Shown: positions 19,273 to 29,527, numbered from the stretch's first letter. The stretch is 64,000 bases of DNA from Nonlabens arenilitoris (GCF_002954765.1 NZ_MTPW01000001.1:3228501-3292500); one strand, 5' to 3'. The notes: generated by a model not told the origin, from the sequence alone. Numbers and translations: made by a program.

Positions 19273-19280
19273 TATATTTG
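19273..19280 (+). promoter_or_regulatory. Candidate -7 element of the OmpA-like gene
   Basis: TATATTTG matches TAnnTTTG and is followed 25 bases later by an ATG (19306). A TTG codon that would keep the OmpA frame open (19278) lies inside this element and so is an unlikely start. Confidence 0.6.
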
Positions 19281-19305
19281 CAGGTTGAAAGCAAGAATAA
19301 ATCTT

Positions 19306-20582
19306 ATGAAAAAATTATTACATTATCATTTGCTTTGTGTGGCCTGATAGGTTTTGCACAAACTGATACGGAAGAAGTAAAATCTGATTACAACAAATGG
19401 TCTATCGACGTGGGCGCTGGTGTAACTAAACCAGTACGTCCGGTTAGCTCTGGAGCATTTACTAACACTCCATCTCTATTCCAGGCAGATCTCGGCGTTA
19501 GATATATGGTCAACGATAAATTTGGTTTTAATGCAGATTTTGGTTACAACAATTTTTCTAGTGATGAGAATAGTCGTGATTTTGACTCTAGATACTATAG
19601 AGTAACCCTAGAAGGAGTAGTGAATGCAGGTCACATAGTAGGTTTACATAAATTACATGACAGACTAGGTCTTCTTTTGCATGGTGGTATGGGTGTTTCT
19701 AATTTAAAAGGAACTGATCCTGTTGAAACTGGTGACGACTGGATGTTGAATTTCCAAGCTGGTATTACGCCTCAAATCAGATTAAGCAATAGTGTAGCTT
19801 TATTTGGAGATTTATCTGTTTTAGGTCATGTAAGACAAGACATCACATTTGATGGTTTAAGTAGAGGTACTACTAGAGGATTTGATGGTATGTTAGTTAA
19901 TGCTTCTGTAGGTTTGAATATCTATTTAGGTAATGGTGACGTTCACTCTGACTGGTACACTTATGATGTACAAGAGAAAATTGACAATCTTACTGCTGAT
20001 GTTGAAAAAATGGCTACAGATTATGCTGACGATGACAAAGATGGTGTGCCAAACTACATTGATAGAGACAATACAACTGAAAGCGGTGTACGTGTTGATA
20101 ATAAAGGTAGAGCAATTGACTTAAACAACAACAGTATTCCAGATGATATGGAAAGTGCTCTTGATGGTCGCTATGCTTCTAAAGCTGATTTAGCTAACAT
20201 GAAGCCAGGTACTAGCGGAATGTCTGATAAAGGTATTATCAAGAAATTGATCAATGAAGGTTATGTAAACGTATACTTCCAGTTCAATAGTACTAAGCCT
20301 GCTCTTTATTCTCTAAGTGCTATCAATACTTTAGTAACTTACATGAAAGATAATCCAAGTGCTACTGCAACTTTAACAGGTTATGCAGATGAGTTAGGAA
20401 GTCCTGCTTACAATAAAAACTTATCTGAGCGTCGTGCTAAGATGGTACATGATGTACTTGTAGCTTCTGGAATCGATGCTTCTAGATTATCTCACAACGG
20501 TAATGGTGAAGACGCTTCTGTTGATAAGAATTCTTCTGAAGCTAGACAATTAGTAAGAAGAGTTACTTTCAGAGTTAACTAA
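19306..20582 (+). CDS. OmpA-family outer membrane protein, start out of frame by one base
   Basis: About 425 residues: a signal peptide ending near GLIGFAQ, an N-terminal beta-barrel, a calcium-rich thrombospondin type 3-like linker (DDDKDGVPNYIDRD), and a C-terminal OmpA peptidoglycan-binding domain with FQFNSTKPAL and LTGYADELGSPAYNKNLSERR. It would anchor the outer membrane to the cell wall. The expected start is the ATG at 19306, but it runs into a stop after 13 codons; adding one A to the A6 run at 19309-19314 would give MKKIITLSFALCG, a normal signal peptide. The alternative TTG at 19278 overlaps the promoter element. A terminator follows directly. Confidence 0.85.
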
Positions 20583-20601
20583 TTCTAACCATATTATTAT
20601 T

Positions 20602-20631
20602 AAAAGGGTCGCAATTTGCGACCCTTTTTTT
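20602..20631 (+). terminator. Rho-independent terminator of the OmpA-like gene
   Basis: GGGTCGCA pairs with TGCGACCC across a three-base loop and is followed by a run of seven Ts, 20 bases after the stop codon. Confidence 0.9.
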
Positions 20632-20913
20632 ATGCCTGCATTTTAGATCTTAATACTTTGAAATAAGTGCAACTTATAAACCTATTACTGATCGTAGAAC
20701 CTAATTTGTATTGTCACCTTACAGAACAGAACTCCAGTAGTTATACTTCTGATCCTATCATCGTTTTGGTAAACTGAAAATTTCTATTGGGTCATTATAG
20801 TATGATAATAATGAAGTTGTATAGCCTAGAATATGTATGGAGATATTAAAATTATTGCCTTAAGATTGTTGGTTGTCGTATTCTCTATAATGGCTAATGG
20901 CTAGTCAAATACA

Positions 20914-20945
20914 TAAAAAAAAGCGGCTTGCAGCCGCTTTTTTTA
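20914..20945 (-). terminator. Terminator of the dsbD operon (works both ways)
   Basis: An AAGCGGCT/AGCCGCTT stem with a three-base loop is flanked by A and T runs on both sides. It lies 28 bases past the dsbD stop on the minus strand and could also stop plus-strand transcripts. Confidence 0.88.
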
Positions 20946-20972
20946 ATTCATTATAGAAATAAGCAAATTTGT

Positions 20973-23018
20973 CTATTTATATTGCTCAACTCCTTCTTTT
21001 AACCATTTTTCATATTCATCTACATCTGGAGTGTAGCCTATTTGCTCTACTCCTTTAAGGTCATTACCGTTCTCATCTACCAGTGCATAGTAAGGCTGTG
21101 CATTCACTTGATATCTACTAATCTGCAAATCACTCCATTTGTTTCCTACACTACGTATACGTTTCTGAGTAAATTCAGAGGTATACTGCTCTTCTTTTGG
21201 TAGCGCCTTTTTTTCATCAACATATAATGACACCAAAACTACATCATTTTTAAGAATGTTTAAGATTTGAGGCTCTGCCCATACTCTTTCTTCCATTTTA
21301 CGACAATTAACACAAGCCCATCCCGTAAAATCTATTAATACGGGCTTATTAACCTCTTTTGCATAAGCTAGTCCTTCTTCATAATCATCGAACGCGATGA
21401 TATCATGTACGGCAAAATGTGCATGCTCTGGCAATTCTATCGCAGCAGTAACTCCACCAGATTTTTTATATCCTACTCCATATGGCGATTCACTATACGT
21501 TGATGGTGGCGGGAATCCACTAATCAATTTTAAAGGCGCGCCCCAGATTCCAGGTAATAGATATAACGAAAAAACTAAGGAGCATAATCCTAATAACATA
21601 CGACCTACAGAAATGTTTTGATCAGGTCCGTCGTGAGGTAATTTAATTTTACCAAATAAATAAAGTGCTAGCGCTCCAAATACAGCTACCCAGATTGCAA
21701 TGAAAATTTCTCTTTCTATCCAGTGCCATTGCATCACTAAGTCTGCATTAGATAGGAATTTAAAAGCAAATGCTAATTCTAAGAAGCCTAAAAACACTTT
21801 AACCGTATTTAACCATCCACCTGACTTAGGCAGCGAATTCATCCAACTAGGGAAAATAGCGAATAAGGCAAACGGTATTCCCAACCCAAAACCAAACCCA
21901 GCCATTCCAGCCGTTAATGCAGTCGCTCCACCATCAGTAGAGAGCACACTACCTAGCACCGCTCCTATTACTGGTCCCGTACAAGAAAAAGAAACTAAAA
22001 CAAGTGTTAGTGCCATAAAAAAGACACCTATTAATCCACCTACGTTTGATGCCTTATCTACTTTATTTATTAATGAATTAGGCATGGTGATTTCAAACGC
22101 ACCAAAAAAGCTTATCGCAAAAATGATAAATACCACAAAGAAGAAGATGTTCAACCATGGGTTTGTACTAAACTCATTGAAAATATCAGGCGATACGGAT
22201 TCAAACAAGTGGAAAGGAAGACTGAATAATACGTAAATTAATAAGATAAAGACACCATAAAGTACACCTTGTAATCTACCACCAGCTTGTTTTGTAAAGA
22301 ATGATACCGTCATAGGTATCATAGGAAAAACGCAAGGTGTTGCTAAGGTTAATATACCTGCGACAAGACATCCAAAGAAAATAGTCCATAGACTCTTATT
22401 TTCCTCTTCGTCATCTTCATCATCTTCATCACTATCTACATCCTTCTTCTCGTGCTTATCTCCTTTTTTTTTTATAGTACTAGCCTTTGGTCCATCTGCT
22501 TTTATAGGTTCTGCACCTGCATCATAATATGCATTAATAACATCATCAGGGACCACACTTACACTATTATCTAACTTAAAAATTAAAGACTCTGGTGATG
22601 GTGGTAGACATTGCGTATCATCACATACCATAAAGTAAGCTTCTACAGCGATATATTCTGTTTCAGGATTTGTTAATCTAATTTTTTGCTCAAAACGTGC
22701 ATAATTAGCAAATTGATATACATCCATTCCCCATATCTCGACATACTCAGCATAAGTACCCGTTTCTTTATTAATACCTACTAATTCAAAATCTTCAGTG
22801 CCAAAAAAGTTAAACTCTGTAGCCACAGGACCTTCATCTTTTTCACCTTTGGCCTGAGAATATACATGCCATCCAGGCTCAATATTAGCTTCTGTGATTA
22901 GAAGGTATTCTGTATCTGAAATCTTTTCGACGCTTGTAGTCCAGTCCGTTGGGTCTTCAACTTGGGCTGTAAGCTGTAGACTGATTAGAGCTGTTAAAGC
23001 TATAAAGAGCTTTCTCAT
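20973..23018 (-). CDS. dsbD: Thiol:disulfide interchange protein DsbD
   Basis: This 681-residue protein has a signal peptide (residues 1-18), an N-terminal periplasmic DsbC-like domain with a cysteine pair near VCDDTQCLPPS, a highly acidic linker around 185-206 (DSDEDDEDDEEENKS), about eight membrane spans including the ATPCVFPMIP and FSCTGPVIG cysteine motifs, and a C-terminal thioredoxin domain with WACVNCRKME. It passes electrons from cytoplasmic thioredoxin to periplasmic proteins. The start overlaps the tilS stop by 4 bases, so both are in one operon. Confidence 0.95.
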   Translation of the reverse strand: MRKLFIALTALISLQLTAQVEDPTDWTTSVEKISDTEYLLITEANIEPGWHVYSQAKGEKDEGPVATEFNFFGTEDFELVGINKETGTYAEYVEIWGMDVYQFANYARFEQKIRLTNPETEYIAVEAYFMVCDDTQCLPPSPESLIFKLDNSVSVVPDDVINAYYDAGAEPIKADGPKASTIKKKGDKHEKKDVDSDEDDEDDEEENKSLWTIFFGCLVAGILTLATPCVFPMIPMTVSFFTKQAGGRLQGVLYGVFILLIYVLFSLPFHLFESVSPDIFNEFSTNPWLNIFFFVVFIIFAISFFGAFEITMPNSLINKVDKASNVGGLIGVFFMALTLVLVSFSCTGPVIGAVLGSVLSTDGGATALTAGMAGFGFGLGIPFALFAIFPSWMNSLPKSGGWLNTVKVFLGFLELAFAFKFLSNADLVMQWHWIEREIFIAIWVAVFGALALYLFGKIKLPHDGPDQNISVGRMLLGLCSLVFSLYLLPGIWGAPLKLISGFPPPSTYSESPYGVGYKKSGGVTAAIELPEHAHFAVHDIIAFDDYEEGLAYAKEVNKPVLIDFTGWACVNCRKMEERVWAEPQILNILKNDVVLVSLYVDEKKALPKEEQYTSEFTQKRIRSVGNKWSDLQISRYQVNAQPYYALVDENGNDLKGVEQIGYTPDVDEYEKWLKEGVEQYK

Positions 23019-24346
23019 ATAATATAAGTTAATTTTAATAATCTGTTAGTTGAAGAAGTTACTTTACCATGTCTACTAGAACGTATTCCTACAACCCATA
23101 GTATTTCATCTTCCCATGTCAATACTACTATTTTTTCTTTAGCTATGAAAGAAACTTTGCTATCAGTTAGCACATCACTTACTAATTTACTACCCTTCAT
23201 GCCCAAGGGCTTAATGCGATCACCTTTTCCCCAATTGCGCAGTCTTAATGGATAATTTACCATGTCAGCATCTAGATATAGAATATTTTTATCGCTATTT
23301 TGAGTTACAATATCTAAGGCATCGTCGACTACAAATTCTTCTATTTCCATACTTGAACCATAAAAATGATAGGTTTCATTATTATGATCAATAGATTGAT
23401 TAATAGATACTAAAGATGTCTTTTTTTCAATAAAAACGGCTTCTCTATCCTTAAATAAGACATACTCATCTGTCACCATTCTTTTACCTGACTGTCCATC
23501 AACAACATTCATAACATCAATCATGTTATGAAATCCATAAGCTTTTACTACTTCATATAAATACGCTTGAGGATTAGTAAAGTTTTTGATCTGACTTACA
23601 TTGATCTTTATTCCTGTAGGCGTGTTTTTAATCACGCTTTCGCGAAAGCGTAAAACAGCATCATCTACCATATCTTGAGATCCTTTTAAGTATTCTAAAG
23701 ATTGTGCAAAATGTGTTTTTAATTGTGGTAGAACGTCATGCAATAATGGCAAAATTTGATTCCGTAATTGATTACGTTGATATTTATTACTACTGTTACT
23801 AGAATCTTCTCGCCATGCGAGCTGAGTATCAATAGCATAATTCTTAATCTGTTCTCTAGAGAAAGGTAATAAAGGTCTTATCACGCGGCCGTTCATTTGT
23901 GGAATGCCTTGCAAACCTTTTAAACCGGCACCACGATTGAGATTAATAAAAAAAGTTTCCATCTGGTCATCTAAATGATGTGCGGTGAGTAAGTAATGAT
24001 AGTTATGATCTTTACATAAAACATCAAAAAAATCGTATCTCAATTCTCGAGCTGCCATTTGAGTAGAAATACCTCGTTTACTAGCATAATCTAGTGTATC
24101 AAATTGAGCCACATGACAATCAATTTTTAAACTGTCTGCTAGTTGTCTGACAAATTGTTCATCTTGATCACTTTCTGAGCTTCTAAGATTAAAGTTGCAG
24201 TGTGCTAATGCAATGCTATATCCTGTATCAAATAATAATTGTGTCAGCACCACACTGTCCAGACCACCACTTATAGCTATAAGTATACGTTTTTCTTTAA
24301 GCTTAGAAAAATGACGTTGTAGATGTTCTTGAAAAGCTGTGAGCAT
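23015..24346 (-). CDS. tilS: tRNA(Ile)-lysidine synthetase TilS
   Basis: This 443-residue enzyme has the N-type ATP pyrophosphatase loop SGGLDS at 26-31, a central HHLDDQMETFFINLNRGAG segment and a C-terminal substrate domain containing LRNWGKGDRIKPLGMKGSK. It converts C34 of tRNA-Ile(CAU) to lysidine so that it reads AUA. Residues in VLRFRESVIK (RFRES) come from a palindrome copy placed in the region linking the two domains. Downstream overlap with dsbD is 4 bases; pabB ends 10 bases upstream. Confidence 0.95.
   Translation of the reverse strand: MLTAFQEHLQRHFSKLKEKRILIAISGGLDSVVLTQLLFDTGYSIALAHCNFNLRSSESDQDEQFVRQLADSLKIDCHVAQFDTLDYASKRGISTQMAARELRYDFFDVLCKDHNYHYLLTAHHLDDQMETFFINLNRGAGLKGLQGIPQMNGRVIRPLLPFSREQIKNYAIDTQLAWREDSSNSSNKYQRNQLRNQILPLLHDVLPQLKTHFAQSLEYLKGSQDMVDDAVLRFRESVIKNTPTGIKINVSQIKNFTNPQAYLYEVVKAYGFHNMIDVMNVVDGQSGKRMVTDEYVLFKDREAVFIEKKTSLVSINQSIDHNNETYHFYGSSMEIEEFVVDDALDIVTQNSDKNILYLDADMVNYPLRLRNWGKGDRIKPLGMKGSKLVSDVLTDSKVSFIAKEKIVVLTWEDEILWVVGIRSSRHGKVTSSTNRLLKLTYII
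23636..23649. repeat. Dispersed palindrome copy 3 (perfect, 16-base form)
   Basis: CGCTTTCGCGAAAGCG at 23635-23650 inside tilS, read as RFRES between the ATPase and C-terminal domains. Confidence 0.95.
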
Positions 24347-24355
24347 ATCACAAAT

Positions 24356-25675
24356 TTAATCAAAAGTAATTCCTTGATGGCTTAAAACCTCAATCATTGC
24401 CTTTGCTTTTAAAAGGCATTCTTGATATTCTTTTTCTGGCTGGGCAGCTGCTGTAATGGCACTACCTACACTAAAAGAAAGATACTTATTTTCAGTATTA
24501 TATAATATACTGCGTATGACTACATTAAAGTCAAAATCTCCATCGGGTTTAATGTATCCTATAGCACCGCTATAAAGGCCTCTTTTAAATGATTCATTGT
24601 TCTCAATAATTTTCATGGCGCTTATCTTAGGCGCGCCAGTCATACTTCCCATAGGAAATGTAGCTTTTAAAATATCTATGAAGCTAAGGTCAGGTTTCAC
24701 AGTAGCAGTGATCGTACTAATCATTTGATGAACCTGTTTAAAACTATAGATACCATATAGCTCATTAACTATCACACTGCCTTTTTGAGCGATTCTAGAT
24801 AAATCATTACGTACTAAATCGACTATCATCACATTCTCAGATCTTTCTTTGGGATCATTAAAGAGTTTGCTTTTTAAAGTCTCATCTTCTATGAGGTGTA
24901 AAGAACGTTTTGCCGTTCCCTTAATGGGTTGAGAAATCAGTTGTGAGCCTTGCTTTTTCAAATAACGTTCTGGACTCGCACTCATTACGTGAAATGAATT
25001 TAAACGAGCATAGACCGCAAATGGTGGTTCACTTATTTCATTCAATTCTTTAAATGCTTTCAAACTATCTAGAGAAACATTTTCGGCATAGAACTCTGTA
25101 CAAAAATTTGCCTCATATATATCTCCACGATGTATATGATCTAGAAATTTTTGAGCTTTATTTAAATAAACCGATTTAGAATCTTGGGCCAGTAATTTAC
25201 CAGATCGCACTACTGTATTAGGTACCTGAATCTGATGAGCTATAATTTCATTCAATAATTTTTTAACATCTAATTCACTAGCGTGATAACTATGAATTAA
25301 CAAACAATCTATTGCTATTTCAAAAATGACTTCAGGCACATAAAAATACAAATCTGGAAACTGTGCCCCATCTGTATTTTCACTTTTTAGATCTTCTAAA
25401 TCATTTTTTAAATCATAACCTAGATAGCCAAATATCCAATCTTGGTATTCATTATGAAATTCTTCTAGTTTAGAGAATGCACCATTATATGTAGTAGACA
25501 AAGAGTCTATACAACCTACCGCTAATAAGGATTTATAGGTATCGTGCCCGGTACCACCATGATTACTTTCTAGGAACGTGAGGTATTTATCTTTACGATA
25601 AAAACTCAACAATTGATTTTTTATCGTTGTTACCTCGTCTAACTTATAGCGATATGTTGCCCGCGTTTTTCTCAC
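24356..25675 (-). CDS. pabB: Aminodeoxychorismate synthase component I (PabB-like)
   Basis: This 439-residue chorismate-using enzyme carries the conserved C-terminal stretches PIKGTAKR, MIVDLVRNDL, and FPMGSMTGAPKISAMKIIE, plus YSGAIGYI. It makes 4-amino-4-deoxychorismate for folate with a glutaminase partner not found here. PabB is favoured over anthranilate synthase TrpE because no trp genes are near and the length fits. The start is a GTG at 25675 that lies within a small hairpin (25661-25679). Confidence 0.85.
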   Translation of the reverse strand: MRKTRATYRYKLDEVTTIKNQLLSFYRKDKYLTFLESNHGGTGHDTYKSLLAVGCIDSLSTTYNGAFSKLEEFHNEYQDWIFGYLGYDLKNDLEDLKSENTDGAQFPDLYFYVPEVIFEIAIDCLLIHSYHASELDVKKLLNEIIAHQIQVPNTVVRSGKLLAQDSKSVYLNKAQKFLDHIHRGDIYEANFCTEFYAENVSLDSLKAFKELNEISEPPFAVYARLNSFHVMSASPERYLKKQGSQLISQPIKGTAKRSLHLIEDETLKSKLFNDPKERSENVMIVDLVRNDLSRIAQKGSVIVNELYGIYSFKQVHQMISTITATVKPDLSFIDILKATFPMGSMTGAPKISAMKIIENNESFKRGLYSGAIGYIKPDGDFDFNVVIRSILYNTENKYLSFSVGSAITAAAQPEKEYQECLLKAKAMIEVLSHQGITFD

Positions 25676-25679
25676 GCGG
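25661..25679 (-). promoter_or_regulatory. Hairpin over the pabB start codon
   Basis: CCGCGT pairs with ACGCGG across a six-base loop in the mRNA. The GTG start is partly within the stem. It could lower translation initiation; speculative. Confidence 0.35.
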
Positions 25680-25729
25680 TAAAAATAACTGGAAGTTATC
25701 TATGATACCACAATATTGACATCAATCTG

Positions 25730-27967
25730 TTAAAAAGAATAAACTAGTCTACCTTTGATGAAAAACGGTGTTCCTGGTGTAAAATGAATTTCTTCAACAG
25801 ATGCTGTTTCGTTTTGTAATCTAGTTTCAGTTGCAAATTGCGTTTCATTCCATTCCACATCAAAAAGATTTTCTATTGTAAAACCTACATTTAAACGCTC
25901 GCTAAAATCGTAGTTTAAATTAAGCTCATTTACAAAATAACCTTGAGCAATGATGCTGTTATCCTCATTTGCAGCACGATCTGCGATGTAACGGTATCTT
26001 AATGAAGCATTCCAGCCTTTATAGTTTTTAAGACTTAAACCACCTGTACTGGTCCATTCTGGAGCTAATGGGATATAATCTTCACCTGAAGGTTCTTCAA
26101 TGGCTCTAGCATGCGCATAATTAAGGTTTGAGTCTAGAAATAGGTAGTCTGTAAGTTGATAATTTAAACCTAAATCAAAGCCGTAACGTTCAGTCTTCCC
26201 ACTGGGCTCTATAATCCCGGCGTCTCCTACATAAACAAATTCTTGTTCTAAATACAGGTACCATAACGCCGTATTAATAACTAGGCGATCAGAAGGTTTA
26301 AATACAGTCCCTAAATCAGATCCGTATGACTTAGGTAAAATTTCATCAGCTTCGTCTTGCAATACCACTCTTGTATCATTACTATGCAAGCCTATACCAT
26401 TTTTAAGATAAAACTGCCAATTACTGTTAACCTGATAAGCAAAATTTAATTTAGGTAATAATGCCGTTGCATTTTGCGATAGTGTATCAAAGTTGTCGTC
26501 TAACCCATCGCGATATATAAACTTAAAATGCTCTAATCTTAATCCGGCATCTATATTTAAATTACCAGTCGTAAATTCTAAACCAGTCCATAAAGAAGAA
26601 TTAGTCTCATTAATATCACCTAATTGTATTTGCTCTAAAGTTCTTCTTCTATTTAATGTTCTTGCTAGTGAACTTCCATCCGTTCTATCATTACGTAAAC
26701 TAATACCACTATACCAGTTAAGCTTTTGATTTCCTATAAGGTACTCTTTATTATAGATCGCATTAATCCCTATCATATCTCTACTTTCTTGCTGTTTAAT
26801 TTGATCTCCATTGATAGGATCTTCTAAGAAAAATGTAAAATTAGAAAACAATTCAAAGTCATAATGTGTATAATATGCCTGCGCTTTAAGTTGCTCTCTA
26901 TCACTTAAATTAAAATTATAAGTGATATTTAAATTAGTCCTTGAAGTACTTCCTCCTTCTGTATCGTCTATAGCACCAAATCGTCCTATCGATCCATTAT
27001 CCACTGCACGTTGTGGAATCTGGCCACTAGCATCCCATTCACTTGTGAAGTGAGATGCTGTTAGACTTAATTCATTTCCAGTTTCTGTTCTATGATTAAG
27101 TTTTGAAAAAATATTAAATCGATCAAAGTTTTGCGGACTATCAAATGGTCCGTCAAAGGTGATATACTCACTAGCCACATAAGCACTTGTGTTTGCATTA
27201 TCTACTACATTGAACATCGTCAATAGTCTTTGATAGTTAAAATCTCCTATTTCAGTTTGTACGATGTTACGTTGTAAGAACTCTTTAGTATTTAAGTTTA
27301 CATGACCAGCAGTTGCAAAATTACCTTTACTTGCATCATAACTTCCTTTACCATAATCTACAGAATTAATTGTTTCTGGAATTACAAAATGTAAATCTGC
27401 ATATCCTTGTCCATGGGCATGTGATACCATGTTAACGGGCATACCATCCACTCCTATAGCGACATCAGTACCGTGATCGATATCAAAACCTCTTAGAAAT
27501 AATTGTTCTGCTTTTCCTCCACCGGCATGTTGGCCTATAAATAAACCTGGTACCGTTTGTAAAATCTCTTGTGAAGAGTTTACTGGGTTGACTTGTAGAT
27601 CTAGTAATGCCAGTGAATTAAATACATCCACATCATTACTAATTACAATAGCATCTAAATCAACTGAAGTGCTTTCCATAACAATTTGTAGTACTAGGTC
27701 TAGATCTTTGATGACTACTTCCTTAGACTCATAACCTACATGAGTTAATAACAGGATTTGATTAACATCAACATTTTCAATGCTGAAAAACCCTTGACTA
27801 TTAGTGTGTGTATGATTTTCTGTTCCTTTTTGAAGAATATATAAATCTTTAATAGGACGTCCATTCTCGTCTGTCACATAACCTGTAATGGTGTGAGCAA
27901 AAGTGGTCAAACTGGTTAAAAATAATAAAACAACTAGAAGTGAATGAGTTAAAGAATTAATTTGCAT
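25730..27967 (-). CDS. TonB-dependent outer membrane receptor with carboxypeptidase-like N-domain
   Basis: This 745-residue protein has a signal peptide (about 1-24), a CarboxypepD_reg-like domain (TGYVTDENGRPIKDLYI onward, about 27-105), a plug domain (about 115-220, with GLFIGQHAGGGKAEQLFLRG) and a C-terminal beta-barrel ending in an aromatic residue (KGRLVYSF). It imports a ligand across the outer membrane using TonB energy. No SusD-like partner is adjacent, so a glycan role is not indicated; metal-chelate or other small-molecule uptake is possible. HTHTNSQG and HAHGQGY histidines are visible but do not prove a metal ligand. Confidence 0.92.
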   Translation of the reverse strand: MQINSLTHSLLVVLLFLTSLTTFAHTITGYVTDENGRPIKDLYILQKGTENHTHTNSQGFFSIENVDVNQILLLTHVGYESKEVVIKDLDLVLQIVMESTSVDLDAIVISNDVDVFNSLALLDLQVNPVNSSQEILQTVPGLFIGQHAGGGKAEQLFLRGFDIDHGTDVAIGVDGMPVNMVSHAHGQGYADLHFVIPETINSVDYGKGSYDASKGNFATAGHVNLNTKEFLQRNIVQTEIGDFNYQRLLTMFNVVDNANTSAYVASEYITFDGPFDSPQNFDRFNIFSKLNHRTETGNELSLTASHFTSEWDASGQIPQRAVDNGSIGRFGAIDDTEGGSTSRTNLNITYNFNLSDREQLKAQAYYTHYDFELFSNFTFFLEDPINGDQIKQQESRDMIGINAIYNKEYLIGNQKLNWYSGISLRNDRTDGSSLARTLNRRRTLEQIQLGDINETNSSLWTGLEFTTGNLNIDAGLRLEHFKFIYRDGLDDNFDTLSQNATALLPKLNFAYQVNSNWQFYLKNGIGLHSNDTRVVLQDEADEILPKSYGSDLGTVFKPSDRLVINTALWYLYLEQEFVYVGDAGIIEPSGKTERYGFDLGLNYQLTDYLFLDSNLNYAHARAIEEPSGEDYIPLAPEWTSTGGLSLKNYKGWNASLRYRYIADRAANEDNSIIAQGYFVNELNLNYDFSERLNVGFTIENLFDVEWNETQFATETRLQNETASVEEIHFTPGTPFFIKGRLVYSF

Positions 27968-28036
27968 GTATAAAGAATGGTTATTAGTTCATCCAATTAC
28001 GAAAAAACCTTTCACGACAGTTTTAAAAATTATGTT

Positions 28037-28072
28037 AAAAAAAAGGCCGATTCAATTTATGAATCGGCCTTC
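28037..28072 (-). terminator. Terminator of lpdA
   Basis: An 11-base stem AAGGCCGATTC/GAATCGGCCTT is followed on the minus strand by a run of Ts, about 22 bases past the lpdA stop. Confidence 0.9.
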
Positions 28073-28093
28073 TACAATATTTTTTATAATTAA

Positions 28094-29497
28094 TTATACA
28101 TGTAATGCTCTATCTGCCGTTGCGGCTAGTGCCGCTTCTTTTACAGCTTCGGCATATGTAGGATGCGCATGAGACATACGTGCAATATCTTCAGCACTTG
28201 CACGGAACTCCATCGCCGTTACAGCTTCTGCAATTAAGTCTGCTACACGGGCACCTATCATATGTACACCTAGTACCTCATCTGTCTTCTCGTCTGCTAT
28301 AATTTTAATCATTCCATCAATATCTCCACTAGCTCTTGCTCTACCTAAAGCCCTGATAGGGAACTGACCTACTTTAATAGCTGTACCTGCTTCTTTTAAT
28401 TCTTCTTCTGTTTTCCCTACACTAGCGACTTCTGGCCAGGTATAAATAACATTAGGAATTAAATTATAGTCTATATGCGGTTTCTGTCCTGCGATCGTTT
28501 CTGCAACAAAGACACCTTCTTCTTCTGCCTTGTGTGCTAGCATTGCTCCTTTAACCACATCTCCTATTGCATAAATATTAGATACGTTAGTCTGCAAGTG
28601 CTCATTAGTTTCCACCTGTCCACGCTCGTTAATTTTAACACCAGCGGCAGTGGCATTTAACTTATCAGTATAAGGTCTTCTACCTACAGATACAAGACAA
28701 TAATCGCCAGTAAATGTAACTTCTTCGCCTTTTTTATTTTTTGCAGTAACGGTAACCTCATCTCCATTGCGCTCTACTTTATTAACGGCATGTGATAAAT
28801 GGAATTTGATTTTCTGCTTTTTTAGAACTTTCATCAACTCTTTGGATAACATTTTATCCATTCCTGGTGTGATACGATCCATGTACTCGATAACAGTTAC
28901 CTCTGCACCTAGTCTGCGATATACCTGTCCTAACTCTAGCCCTATAACTCCACCACCTATAACGATCATGTGCTTAGGGATTTCTTTAAGAGTGAGCGCT
29001 TCTGTAGAGGTAATTACTCTTTCCTTATCTATGGTTATAAACGGTAAGCTACCTGGTTTAGAACCTGTGGCGATAATTGTGTTTTTTGCTTCTATGGTTT
29101 GACTACCATCTGCACCGTCAATATTAATATGAGTCGCATCTTTAAAAGATCCCATCCCAGTATATACGTCTATGTTATTTTTCTTCATTAGAAAAGCAAC
29201 ACCATCACAAGTTTGATCCACTACTTGCTTTTTACGAGCAATCATTTTCTCAAAGTTGATTTTAATCTCTCCTGGAATTTCAATTCCATGATCTTCAAAA
29301 TGCTTCATCGCATCATCATAGTGATGAGATGAATCAAGTAAAGCTTTTGAAGGAATACAACCTACGTTAAGACAGGTTCCTCCTAGTGTATTATATTTTT
29401 CAATAATTGCAGTTTTCATACCTAGTTGCGCGCAACGTATTGCTGCCACATATCCTCCAGGTCCTGATCCTATTATTGCTACATCGTATGTACTCAT
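28094..29497 (-). CDS. lpdA: Dihydrolipoyl dehydrogenase (E3)
   Basis: This 467-residue flavoprotein regenerates lipoamide in 2-oxo acid dehydrogenase and glycine cleavage complexes. It has the FAD motif IIGSGPGGYVAA, the redox disulfide in GGTCLNVGCIPS (Cys42 and Cys47), an NAD domain with VIGGGVIGLELG and the C-terminal HAHPTYAEAVKEAA with the catalytic His. Length is standard. It is a single-gene unit with its own terminator and a candidate promoter. Confidence 0.96.
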   Translation of the reverse strand: MSTYDVAIIGSGPGGYVAAIRCAQLGMKTAIIEKYNTLGGTCLNVGCIPSKALLDSSHHYDDAMKHFEDHGIEIPGEIKINFEKMIARKKQVVDQTCDGVAFLMKKNNIDVYTGMGSFKDATHINIDGADGSQTIEAKNTIIATGSKPGSLPFITIDKERVITSTEALTLKEIPKHMIVIGGGVIGLELGQVYRRLGAEVTVIEYMDRITPGMDKMLSKELMKVLKKQKIKFHLSHAVNKVERNGDEVTVTAKNKKGEEVTFTGDYCLVSVGRRPYTDKLNATAAGVKINERGQVETNEHLQTNVSNIYAIGDVVKGAMLAHKAEEEGVFVAETIAGQKPHIDYNLIPNVIYTWPEVASVGKTEEELKEAGTAIKVGQFPIRALGRARASGDIDGMIKIIADEKTDEVLGVHMIGARVADLIAEAVTAMEFRASAEDIARMSHAHPTYAEAVKEAALAATADRALHV

Positions 29498-29527
29498 AAT
29501 GAGAATTTAATGGTTTCAATTAAGATT

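Larger units (their letters stand above)
20583..20972. other. Intergenic region of 390 bases, no gene seen
   Basis: Flanked by a terminator at each end. The roughly 280 bases between them hold only very short open frames and no recognisable RNA gene or repeat. Confidence 0.7.

Noticed and set aside
19278..19280. TTG as start of the OmpA-like gene
   Set aside because: It is inside the TATATTTG promoter element and gives an abnormal signal-peptide N-terminus.
20632..20913. Small RNA gene between the two terminators
   Set aside because: No clear promoter and no recognisable structure; only the plus-facing terminator would support it.
21700..22236. Plus-strand open frame opposite dsbD
   Set aside because: It is the complement of a strongly conserved gene and has no start signals or family features.
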